Source: Roridomyces roridus (lineage: Eukaryota > Basidiomycota > Agaricomycetes > Agaricales > Mycenaceae). Taken from it: a DNA stretch of 64,000 bases. Both the position numbers and the translations under genes were made by a program. Below, piece after piece: positions 11,065 to 21,112 of the stretch. Location: NCBI GenBank assembly GCA_029378245.1, contig JARKIF010000005.1, forward strand, positions 1,426,001 through 1,490,000. The letters run 5' to 3'. Positions within the stretch are counted from its first letter, which is position 1. Every line of letters starts with the position of its first letter. Below the pieces are notes generated by a model, which saw only the letters and a program-made list of their open reading frames with translations, had not been told where the DNA came from and did not search any database.

Positions 11065-14000
11065 CTATGAAATCACTTTGCGGACAGGTGGTTGTCGAGG
11101 TGGCAAAGGGAAGTTCGAAAGCGCATCGTCCTCTTTCTCCGGGATAGATGGTTCGCCAGCCTGCATCTGCATGGCTCTGACTCGCTGCATGACCAAACTG
11201 TCCCGTCGAAGCGGACCACGCGGACCACCCGTCGAGGCGCTCCGATTGAGTTTCGGGCTGGATTCCTCAACTGAGGATGCCGGAGGGTGAGCCATCGAAA
11301 CTGCTCGCGTCAATGATGCCCCGCCGCGTGCAGTCCGGTCCGACACGGCCCGCGGAGGATCAACGGGTGTTGGAGGAAGAGGAATGGCAGGGGAACGCGT
11401 AATCGGCGAACGACCACCTATTGGCCGGGGGGAAGGTGGTAGAGATGTCCGCAAGACAGATCCCGACCTTGCACGCAGTGATCGCGGAGGGGTCGCTGCT
11501 AGAGGTGCAGGAGAGGGTGTCGGTGCAAGAGAAGCAGGAGGTGTCGGTGGAAGGGAAGAGGTCGGTGCAGGTCTCCTCGCCGGTGTTGTGCCACTTGGGG
11601 AGGAAACTACACCACTAGGGAAGGCGGAAAGGTGAAGTTCAAGGTGCGTCTTGGAAGGCTTCCGAATTTTCGGTACAACAGTGCCACTCGGAGTCGACAC
11701 GTCGGTGCCTCTGGGGAACAGAGTAGCGTGGAGGTCTGCGTGTGTTTTGCGGGGCAAGCGTGGTTTCGGCTTCAAGGTTGACTTGTTCATCAACGCATGT
11801 AGGTCTGAACTCGTGAATCGACTCTGCCTCCGTACACGGACGTAGGGTGCGGCGAGTGCAGGAACAGAACTGTCGCCATATAGATCAAAGTAAGGGAAAA
11901 CCGCGCGGTCTGTGGAATGAAAGATGAGTCAGCAGTAAATAAAAAGAAGCGAGTACGTGCAGATTATAAGGTGCGGGTACCCCAGACAAGGCTCTATCTG
12001 TAAAGTGCCGTTTCTTGGGACAACAAGGGCGGGATCTGTAGCGCATAAATACCATGGCTCCAAGGAAGACGCGGTAGTCTCACATAAAGATCTCAGCCCG
12101 GGATACCTTGTAACATCAATCACAATTGGACCTTTGCCTAAAGGGGCAGGAAAGTTGGAGTAGATATTGTAGAGATTCCACGGGTAGCCTTGGGCAGGAT
12201 CTGGAAGAATCAGGATACAATTGACAGAGAGACGATATTCACATACACAGGTTCTTTAAAGCGACATATCCTGTGAGATCAACGACAACGGGACCTCGGT
12301 TGTTCGGAGCAACAAGGTCGGAATAAATATTGTCGAGGTTCCAGGGATAACCTTGGGCACGATAGAGACTCCTCAACGCGGGATAGTCAGCGACGTCGAT
12401 TACGATTAGACCTTGGTCGTGCACAGTGGGAACATTAAGGTTGAGATAAATAGCGTCTAGGTTCCAGGGGTAGCCTTGGGCAGGATCTGAGGAGGTATAC
12501 GTGAGTATCTGGTAGAGATTGACAAAAATATTGCCCACATAGGTATTTGAGCGCTGTATATTCCGCAAGATCGACTGTAACGGGGCCATGAGTGTCGGAT
12601 GGGTTAGCGAGGCCGAGGTATATGAAATCGAGGCTCCAGGGATAGCCTTGTCCAGGATCTAAAAAGTTCAAGGTTTTCGTTTGCAATCAAAACACCATGT
12701 ACACACAGAGGGTCTTGAGTGCGGGATATTGTTCTAGATGGATTACAACAGGGCCTTGATGTTGTGTGGCGACAAGGCTAGAATAGATCCGCTGCAAGTT
12801 CCAAGGGTAGCCTTGGGGAGGATCTAGAAAATGTTGAATATCTCATGCAAGGTATGTGCAAATTACCCACACAAGTTCTCCAAAGCAACGTACTCCGCAA
12901 GATCGACTTCGATGGGACCTTCTACCAAGCTCCGCGAGGAAGCAATATCAGGATAGATCGAATAGAGGTTCCAGGGATAGCCTTGTGGTGCAGCATCTGG
13001 GAGAATGTATAAGTCATCGAACAAATTAACGACAGTTAACCTACAAAGGGACTTCAGCGAGAGATACCCTGCCAGTTCAATCACTATGGAGCCTTGTATC
13101 CGTGGGGCAGAAACAACAGGGTAAATTGAATAGAGGTTCCAGGGATAGCCCTGCGGCGCAGAATCTAAGAGAACGGGTAAGTTACGAACAGAGTATCGAG
13201 GGTGGACAAACAGAGGTCGTTCAACGCGGGATATCCTGTAACATCAATCACGATCGGGCCAGAAGTGATAACAGCGGCATAGATGTTGTCCAGATTCCAA
13301 GGATAGCCCTGTCCAGGATCTAGGGAAATGAATATTTTGCCAAGAAACTATGCCATTGCGGCCTCACATAAAGCCCTCAGGGATGCATACTCCGCCAGAT
13401 CAACTGTGATTGGACCTCGGTTGACCGGAGAGTCCACCTCCGGGTAGATATCGCTCAGATTGTGCGGATACTGAGGAAGGTAGAGATCAAATCTGGGGTA
13501 CGCTGTCGCAAATCTGACGGTGACATAGGAGGGATCTTGAGAAGGGATTAGCATTTAGGCTGAAAAGAATACGACCGGTCTTACACAAACTGGCCAATGC
13601 GGGGTAATTGATTAAATTGACTTCAACACCTCTGGCGGCGCCTCTTGAGTTGACAGTAGACGTCGCCTGATCATGGAAGGGCCAGACCATTTGCCAGGGC
13701 CCAACGGCCTGTTCCATTCCATGAGGCCAAACCATATTCCAAGGTGTCGTGGCACTGCGCTCGTGAACAGATGCCTTGGGTTGGTCATTGGTGCCCTCCT
13801 CAATGTCGTGAGGCCAAACCATGTTCCAAGGTGTCGTAGCGCTCCGGTCATGATAAGGCCAGACGTGGGACCACGGCGCGTGATGGAGGGATTCGTCAAA
13901 GGAGCGTTGACCTGCATCCGGGGTCCGTACATAGAATGGTGTGACCGGGCTGGGCGGGAAGGAGTCCGGAGGACCCCACGATGTCGCAGTCATCGGTGTC

Positions 14001-15545
14001 ACTGGTCTGCTGAATTCTCCCCGATCCGCGAGGTGAACAGATGGGGTTTGGTACTCGCTGATGGGCGACGCAGGATACGAAAGAGGAGCACCCCAGCTCG
14101 TGACGACCGACGGCGACGGTGGCACATCCTCGAACATTCGCTGGGCAATATCCGGCGTGGGGACGCGGTCAAGGTCAAGGTCGGGAATATACGGCGGGAG
14201 CGTATAATCCGACGGTCCAAAGGACGTGCAGGTAGAGGGGGACATCATGACCGAGCCCTGGAGACGATTGGCAAGGTGAACCGAAGGGTCGTAGTACCAC
14301 GTCAGCGGCGAGTACGGGTCGTAGTCACCAGGCCCCGCAGAAGAAATAGAGAAGGAATAATCTTCGATTCTGTATTCATCGTCTGGACGCTCATCATCAT
14401 TGCTGGTGACGATCGGACTGTCCGCTGGAGGCGAACTGGAAATACTTGGACCGGCGAGGAGTATTTGGCCGACTTCGGCAATGGCCGCGGCAGCAGGCGG
14501 GATTGCACTGGCGCGCCACGATTTGACCTTGTGTTCTAGATCATATTTGGCCGTCTTGGGTTCGTCTTCCTGATATATCGGGGACAGATTTTGTGATCCG
14601 GGGGCCTGCTCAGGAACGGGAGCGCGAGCGACAACGGATCGGGGCCCGGAGCGTGCGGACATGGCGTCAAAACGGTCGACGAGTGATAATGCCCGCGGGA
14701 CATGTCGAGGTTGTGGTCGGGCAATAGACTGGTTGTCCTGGTCATCACCGTCGACGAAGGTGGTCCTGCTCCCTTCGCGGTAGTGGACAACCGACGGAGC
14801 TGCCGACGGAGTAACCGACATGGGTACATCGACATGTTCTCTATGGGATGATGCCATCCAAGCACCGTACCACCGTGCCAGTCGCATATCAATGTCGAAC
14901 TCTATCTTCCCGCAAATAGGCAGCCCCTGCGCTGGTGCAGCAGGGTCGAGCGCATGGCTCCATATTATTTGCCACGAGTCGTCGGAAATCCTAGGTGTCG
15001 CCGTGATGCCGTGTTCATTGAAGTGCAAATAAAGGCAGAGACCGGTGGTGCTAGGAAAGTTGTACTCCCGTGCAATCGCCGACAGTTGCCCGTACATCTA
15101 TGCAGAGTGTAAGCAAATGAAAACGGACTGTCAAGAAACGTACGGTGGGGAACAGCGGCATCAACAAGCCCTGGGACAGACGGTGCCGCGGTCCAGACGA
15201 CAGTGTGTTTCCCAGATGGCCATGGTCCTGCGGAAGCGAGGGTGGGGGCAAGACGACTAGGAATGATCGAGAGCTCCGTTGCACTGTTCGTTCCCGAGAC
15301 TCTCGGAGACCACTGTTGTGGTATACAATGGAGGAAGCAGCTCTACGCAAGCGAGCGCCGGGAGCCTCTGGGCTGATGGAAGCAGCCGGAGTCTCAAAAT
15401 ACTCTGACGAGTCGGGGCCCATGATTGATGCAGGTGTAGGATAGGATGGTGCATGCACAGTAGTTGCGTCTGAAATGCCGGAGCGCTGCTGGGGAAACTC
15501 GAAAGGCTTGGGCTTGTGGAACGGAGACGCTGTAAGGTGGGACAT
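11065..15545 (-). CDS. Uncharacterised large protein built from tandem repeat exons
   Basis: Function unknown. Hand-built exons: 15144-15545, 13585-15097, eight array exons between 12084 and 13535, and 11065-11909; the sum is exactly 1292 codons (1291 aa). The N-terminal part (GNTLSSGPRHRLSQGLLMP, MYGQLSAIAREYNFPSTTG, DFDIDMRLARWYGAW-like block) resembles uncharacterised Agaricomycete proteins. The middle is Pro/Ser-rich with TPWNMVWPH-type repeats. Then come about nine copies of a 36-42 residue unit with consensus YPxQGYPWNLxxIY followed by GPIxVDLxxYxALxxL. The first copy has a variant start (AYPRFDLYLPQYPHNL). The C-terminal exon begins RAVFPYFDLYGDSS and continues as a basic Pro/Ser-rich tail ending VRKVIS. 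No signal peptide or membrane segment; probably cytosolic or nuclear. The array introns are all phase 1 and cut the same Tyr codon (T|AT or T|AC). Confidence 0.8.
11961..13535 (-). repeat. Tandem phase-1 exon array (QGYPWNL repeat)
   Basis: Repeat exons in gene order: 13368-13535 (168 nt, divergent first unit), 13212-13319 (108), 13045-13164 (120), 12871-12996 (126), 12707-12823 (117), 12539-12658 (120), 12247-12486 (240, two units), 12084-12200 (117) and a decayed 75-nt copy at 11961-12035. Every length is a multiple of three. Each exon starts with AT completing a Tyr codon and ends with T before a GT donor, so any unit could be added, lost or skipped without breaking the frame. Introns between units are about 45-55 bp. 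Confidence 0.85.
13612..13960 (-). repeat. WNMVWPH-type short protein repeats
   Basis: Within the large second exon of the repeat protein, four Trp-rich copies occur: APWSHVWPYHD, TPWNMVWPHDI, TPWNMVWPHGM and GPWQMVWPFHD. The two central copies share the preceding RSATTPWNMVWPH at DNA level, indicating recent duplication. Confidence 0.7.
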
Positions 15546-15803
15546 GAAGAGCGAAAAATACTGAAGGATATATCAATTAATTGAATGATGAAGAGAGGGA
15601 TGATGGACGGACGGTGGTGAAACGGTGGAGAAGTGGACCCGCAGGACAGAGGCCGGCTGTCCGTCGAAATGATACTTGTGAGCGAGTGAGGACGAAGGGA
15701 ATGAGAAAGCAGGTTCGGGCTTAAAGCTTAGAAACCGGAGCCAATCTCCGGCTTCCCATCAGGCCGTTCCGATGCGGGGCCTTGTGCCGGTCAATCTTCT
15801 TCA
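15546..15803. promoter_or_regulatory. Divergent promoter, repeat protein/CSN4
   Basis: 258 bp between two divergent start codons. It contains purine-rich direct repeats (gatgatggacggacggtgg region near 15600). No defined motif. Confidence 0.35.
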
Positions 15804-17356
15804 ATGGACTCAAAAATCAGCGCGCTCAGAAACCAGGGGCAGAAGGAGCAGGGTGCCAACTTCATCGCCCTCATCCACGAGGTCCTTGCGCGCCCAGACC
15901 AGTCTGCCGTCGTTTCCGATCTCCACGCGCTCGTTGACACCGTCGTTAATCACGATGATGTGGGCCTCGTAGTCGGCAGACAAGTTCTTTCAGAGTTTGT
16001 CAAAATCCTCGGTGAGGGCACTGTCAAGCAGCCCGAGCTGCGCAAGGCCCTTGTAGAAGATACTCTCGCCACCATACAGCCCCGTATCGTCAGCTACGAG
16101 GAGCAGGCAAGTCCATCCATCATGCGCGCTTATAAGGCCTTTAACAAACTTTTCCTTTCAAGGCCAACATCTTGCGCTTCCAGCTCGCAGACATTCTTGA
16201 GGAAGAGGAGGATTGGAGCGATGCTGCACAAGTTCTCATGCGCACCTCGCTTGACGGGCAACGGTGCGTCTGACAATATCTCGACGCGTCGCGCGCGATC
16301 TGAGTTGGATCCAGTGCTATGGCAGACAGTGACAAGCTCCGCGTCTACGTACGCATTGTCCGTCTATTGCTAGAAGAGGAAGACTCGGTCCAAGCAGAAA
16401 CGTACTACAACCGTGCCGCACTCCTCGTGCATTCCACCAGCGACAAAGAAACCCTCCTCCAATTTAAGCTCTGCCAGGCCCGAATCAGCGACTACAGTCG
16501 CAAATTCCTCGAGGCTGCCAGTCGCTATCATGAATTGAGCTATGTTGGAGACATCGACGAGGAAGAGCGCCGGCAGATGCTGTGAGTCCGCTGCTGTCTT
16601 TCACGGTGCGATACTGACTTGTATTTAGGCTAGCTGCGGTTACTTGTGCAGTCTTGGCCCCAGCCGGCCCAAATCGTTCCCGCGTCTTGGCTTCCCTCTA
16701 CCGTGACGAGCGAACAATAGACCTCCCAACATACAACATCCTTTCCAAAATGTTCCTCGATCACATCCTCCGCTCGGCCGAAGTCAAATCCTTCGAAGAG
16801 ACCCTCAAACCCCACCAGCTCGCTAAAATCGCCATTTCCTCCAACGATCGCTTGGCCTCGGCGGGCCAGGACGACGACCCCACGAGCGTCAATGAGCCAG
16901 CGGCAAGCACGCGAACCGGGCCATCCACTGTCCTGGATCGCGCCGTCATGGAGCACAACCTGCTCGCGAGCTCCAAAATCTACAACAATATCACGTTCCG
17001 AGGTTTGGGTGCGCTGTTGGACTTGACTCCCGGTGCTGCGGAGACAATGGCGCGGAAGATGATTGAACAAGGCCGTCTCCGGGGGTCCATTGATCAGGTG
17101 GACAAACTTATTTGGTTCGAGGGTAGCCGCGAGGAGGACGACGCACAGGGTAAAGCAGGTGGTCTGGGTGATGTGGAAGATGCTGAGGATACCGGTGCTC
17201 CGTTCACCAAGCGATGGGACAACCAGATACGACTGACCGCAGCTAATGTGCGTCGCACCCATATCGACAATCCCTGCTGACCCATTCTTGCAGGTTGAAT
17301 CCATCGTCCAGCAACTGACCGAGAAGGGCTTGGTCCGGTTAGCCGCGACGGCTTAG
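15804..17356 (+). CDS. CSN4: COP9 signalosome complex subunit 4
   Basis: PCI-domain subunit of the COP9 signalosome, which removes Nedd8 from cullins and so regulates SCF and CRL4 ubiquitin ligases. The ATG at 15804 begins MDSKISALRNQG. The N-terminal half is alpha-helical, TPR-like. The PCI region carries strong CSN4 signatures: LYRDERTIDLPTYNILSKMF, LKPHQLAKIA, LDRAVMEHNLLASSKIYNNI, TFRGLGALLDL and GSIDQVDKLIWFE, each closely matching human CSN4 ([48 protein letters not shown]). A non-conserved acidic insert (residues about 400-425) lies before KRWDNQIRLTAANVESIVQQL. Four introns. The related proteasome subunit Rpn5 was considered and excluded by these motifs. The WD40 gene at 21113-23001 resembles DCAFs, substrate receptors of the same CRL4 system. 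Confidence 0.93.
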
Positions 17357-17402
17357 ATTTTCTTGACAACCTCACGAAGCATATATTGTACATCGAAATC
17401 AG

Positions 17403-20400
17403 TCATTGTATCGAATCATTCCTCCGCCGTTTTTTAGCTCGCTCTCGCTTCGTTTCCAATTCATGCCACTCGCCGTGTATAGTCGCCAATCTAGTATTCA
17501 AATGTCAATGTCTTGTGAGTGCAGAAGAAGAAAATCTTACCCGACTGGTGCACATGCAGGTGGCTCTTCTTGCGTGAAATACGAGGCGACCATCGCCTGA
17601 GTGGCAGTTGCCCGAGCGGCAGGGTCGTAACACAGCAGCCACTCGGCAAGATCAAGCGCAGCCGGAGACATCCACTTGCGAAACATCTCCCTAAAGTGAT
17701 TCGGAATGGGCTCCCCTTTGGGCTTGACGAGCTCAAACCACGGAAGAGTGGTCATGTCTGGCCAGCGATCTACCGTCGGGGTGCCAATGACACGATAGAT
17801 GGTATCGAGCTGGTGAATCTCATCGTCCCCTTGGAATACCGGTTTTTTCGTGAAAAGCTCGAGCATGATGCACCCAGCACTCCACATATCGACCTCTGGG
17901 CCGTAGACGGTAGCTCCAAGTAACAGCTCGGGCGGTCTGTACCAAAGAGTGATGACCCTGTTCGTATAATCACTCCGTCGACGCTTTTGGTAGAAGCGAG
18001 CCAGTCCAAAATCTGCCAGCTTCAACTCACCGCGATTATTCAGCAGGATATTAGACCCTTTGATATCGCGGTGGATCACGCCTTTGTGGTGCAGGTAGGC
18101 CAGGCCAGAAAGCATCTGGTGACAGAGAGACTTGAGATGCGAGTCTGTAAAGGAAAATTGGGTTTGCGAGAGGATGCCAGTCAAATCGTGGTCCATGTAC
18201 TCAAAGACCATGTACACCGAACCTGCATGTGAATCAGCATGAATCAAGTTGCCAAGATCGTGCTTACCATTTGAGACCATCATTTCGTACAATCGGACAA
18301 CGTTTTCATGACGCAGAGACTGCAGCAGCTTGACCTCCCGCATGGCGGTGACAGGAAAGCCTTCCTTCTCAGACTCCATACGTATCCGTTTCAGCGCAAC
18401 GTACAACTTGGTCACCGTGTTTTGCGCTTTGTAAACCTTGCCGAATGTTCCCTCACCAACCTGGCTCACAAGCGCGTACAACTCGTTCCGAGTTCGCACA
18501 GAAGGGGTCGAAGCCCCCGTGTCCGTTTGTGGTTGTTGCGGAACTGGAACGGGCACGGGTTCGGGTTCGGTGGACTCTTCTTCCATCACAACAGAAGAGG
18601 CGCGTGAAGGAGCAAGTGGAGATGACGGAAGACGAGGAGGAAGTGGTTCGGGTTCGGCAGACGGCATGTTTGAGGGATGAGGCAGGGGCGATGAGCGGAC
18701 GTTGGGTTGAGATGGGGGCTCCTGAGGCTCGGACACTGATAAATCAGACGATATATCCATGTCTTCATCATCGCCAGGGAAGAATCGTCTCAAAGACGAG
18801 CTATTCTGTCCAATGGGCTTGAAGCTCGAGGGTCTCGCAAGTATTCGAGTCGTCCCCATAGGTAACTTGGGCAACGGTAGAGGCTCGTCCGCTGGTCTCG
18901 GGTAATGAGCCGCGGGGATGATGGCAGGAGGAGGCATCGCTTCGATACTTTCGGTGTGGCTCAAAGGTTGCGCTCGAACACCGCGCTAAACCATACGTGT
19001 TATTCTCATGTCATGGGGAAACTATCAAACTTACCTGGTGGTGAACACCATTGGTACCATTCCGTCGGGGATCAGAAGTAGTTTGCGTTGCATCGACTTC
19101 TGACCTCGATATGATGGCGGGGGCGCTGGCTGAGCTGGGAATCCTGGGGGCAAATTGATGCTGGAGTTCTGTATTTGGACTATAACTGCGACTCGGACTC
19201 CTGCCGGTACTCCGACTAGAATCAGGGGAAGCATCTCTCCTGGTAATGTTGTGTTGGTAGGGTTCGGAAGGCTGCGACAACGCGGTATGGTCCTGGTGAG
19301 GTTCCCAGGCTGGATAACTCGGTTCTCGTGAAGGCGCTTGCTCAGCATGCGAAGCGGGGCTTCGCGAGTCTCGTCGTCGTCGTTTGGATGCAGGGGAAGA
19401 AGGGGATTTTGTACGACCACGAGAAGACCGACGCGAATAGTATGATTCAGCAGGAGAGTGAGAAGCTGAACGCCCACGGTGTTTGCGGGGACGCGGTGGT
19501 GAGGTAGTTTCGGCAGCTCGTTCTGAAGACTGGCTTGCCCGTCGGTTCCAGCTATATTGCCAAGTTAGAAAAAGGTGGATGACAGTGACTGTCGCGCACT
19601 TGTTCAGATTTGCCCCATCGTCATTTCGCCAATCCCGTTGAGAATAGTTGTTGGCATGACCGTAGTTGCGGTAGTTGGAATGGTGGTGATTGGTGTTGGT
19701 TGTACGACGTCCAGTAGCTGGGGGTCTGGTGTACGTGGAATAATCATGGCGAGAACCGTTCTGGCTGCGAGTCTTCCAAGACTCTGCGGGTTCCCAGGAA
19801 CGGTCGTCCATCACTTCTTTTTTGCTGGGGGGTGATGACCAAGAGGGTGAATGGTGAGGCTGGTGCGGTTGGTGAGATTGGTTATACCAGGAATCTCGGT
19901 GGTCTGCTGCTGCAGTGTGCCCTCTATCGGCCCATCCCGACCCATTCCCCCATTTTTCGCCATCTTTTCCTCGCCTCTGGTCGTGAGTCCACTCCCTTCG
20001 TGTCTCCACTACACGTTCTGGCGGCCTTTCCTTGTACGAGGTCGCACGAACATGTCCATGCCCATGACCGTGGTAGTCGTTGGTTTGCCATCCGTCTTGC
20101 TGTTGCTGGTGGTGGTTGCTTTGATGCTCAACGGGGGCATTCCATGACTCGGGGTACGACGATGTCGAATAGTCGGGCTCGTAGGGCGGCCAATCTCGTG
20201 ATACGCGGTCTGGATAGCGGGATTCTGAGTCGTTATGAGCTGGCCATGAGCCAGAGCCTTGCGGCTTTGGCATCTCATAGTCATCCCTGCGATGGTAATT
20301 GGTGCGTTGAGCACCATACCGATTTTCAGCGTCCTTGGGACGCCAATCGGAGTCACGGTGAGTACGGGACGATGAAGCCCTGCTCATATCGTACGAATGG

Positions 20401-20561
20401 CGACCAGAGGTCGACGTGGTCGACTCTGTGCGACGATAGTTGGCAGGTTGACGGGATTCGTTAGCAAGACGCGAATACGGGTCAGCGTGTGACTCGTCTC
20501 CTCGCGGAGCATGCTGCTGGTCGTCTGCGCCCCTGTTGGTTCGACGTCGGTGGGACGGCAT
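17403..20561 (-). CDS. CTK1: CTD kinase catalytic subunit Ctk1 (CDK12/13-like) with long N-terminal RS-like region
   Basis: Cyclin-dependent kinase that phosphorylates Ser2 of the RNA polymerase II CTD during elongation. Start at 20561 (MPSHRRRTNRGADD). Four introns (19552-19599, 18986-19034, 18223-18267, 17491-17540) leave exactly 989 codons, 988 aa. Residues 1-500 are disordered, rich in Arg, Ser, His, Gln and Tyr with SR/RS dipeptides, as in CDK12. The kinase domain spans about 660-955: glycine loop GEGTFGKVY, VALKRI, HRDIKGSNILL, ADFGLARFY, T-loop NRVITLWYRPPELLLG. The PITAIRE-helix position reads PVTAMREVKLL, the variant usual for Ctk1. The last exon, found by extending past a GT-AG intron, ends GEWHELETKRERAKKRRRND, a basic tail seen in fungal Ctk1 proteins. 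The first and third introns listed are multiples of three without in-frame stops. Confidence 0.93.
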
Positions 20562-21112
20562 GGGTTTGCACGTCACGAACAGTGAGTGAAAGAAGATGTA
20601 GAGGGTGAAAGTAAAGGGCGGTGTTACGTCGAGTCCCCACGACCTTCCCGCCAATCCCAACGAATGGCAAATGGTTCACGGAGGAATGAACGGACGTAAA
20701 CGCGCTCAAAGGGTGCAGCTGGAGCTTGAAGAAGCAGAGCTTGGTTTCAATACCGCAACTTTTGAGACTTGAGAAACAAAAAGACTTACATAACGAGGAA
20801 ATATCTGGACATGCAGTCCGACCGTACAACGAAGCTGGAAAGGGCTTAATCGGTGGGTAGCCCAGTGTATGCGGTGTTGTGGATGGTCGGAGAGCACAAT
20901 GTTGTGCGAATCACCGATTAAACCCAAAATGAGTTCTCAGCCTCCTCTCTCTCATTATGATATCTGCTCCACTCGGCAAGAAGGGAATTTACAGGGAATA
21001 GAGGGACGGAGTGAAGAATGTGGAAGAAAAGAGTCATGGGCAGACCAAAAGCGGTCAAAGTCTCGAGGCATTGATAGAAGTACAAAAGTACATGGAGTTC
21101 TACATAAGCTGT
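20562..21112. other. Spacer between CTK1 start and DCAF gene stop
   Basis: About 550 bp, tandem on the minus strand: CTK1 promoter next to 20561 and the 3' end of the DCAF gene near 21112. Short open frames here have no protein-like composition. No repeat or RNA gene seen. Confidence 0.45.

Noticed and set aside
12239..13560. CRISPR-like or satellite array
   Set aside because: The periodicity comes from coding exons with short introns; units are diverged at DNA level and there are no uniform spacers.
13673..14539. 288-residue plus-strand frame opposite the repeat protein
   Set aside because: Arg-rich composition, no domain, and it lies wholly within a conserved-looking minus-strand exon.
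15804..17356. Proteasome lid subunit Rpn5
   Set aside because: First guess from PCI/TPR pattern; motifs such as LDRAVMEHNLLASSKIYNNI fit CSN4.
18986..19034. Separate gene upstream of the CTK1 kinase (19035-20561)
   Set aside because: A good GT-AG intron joins it in frame to the kinase part, and the total length is a whole number of codons.
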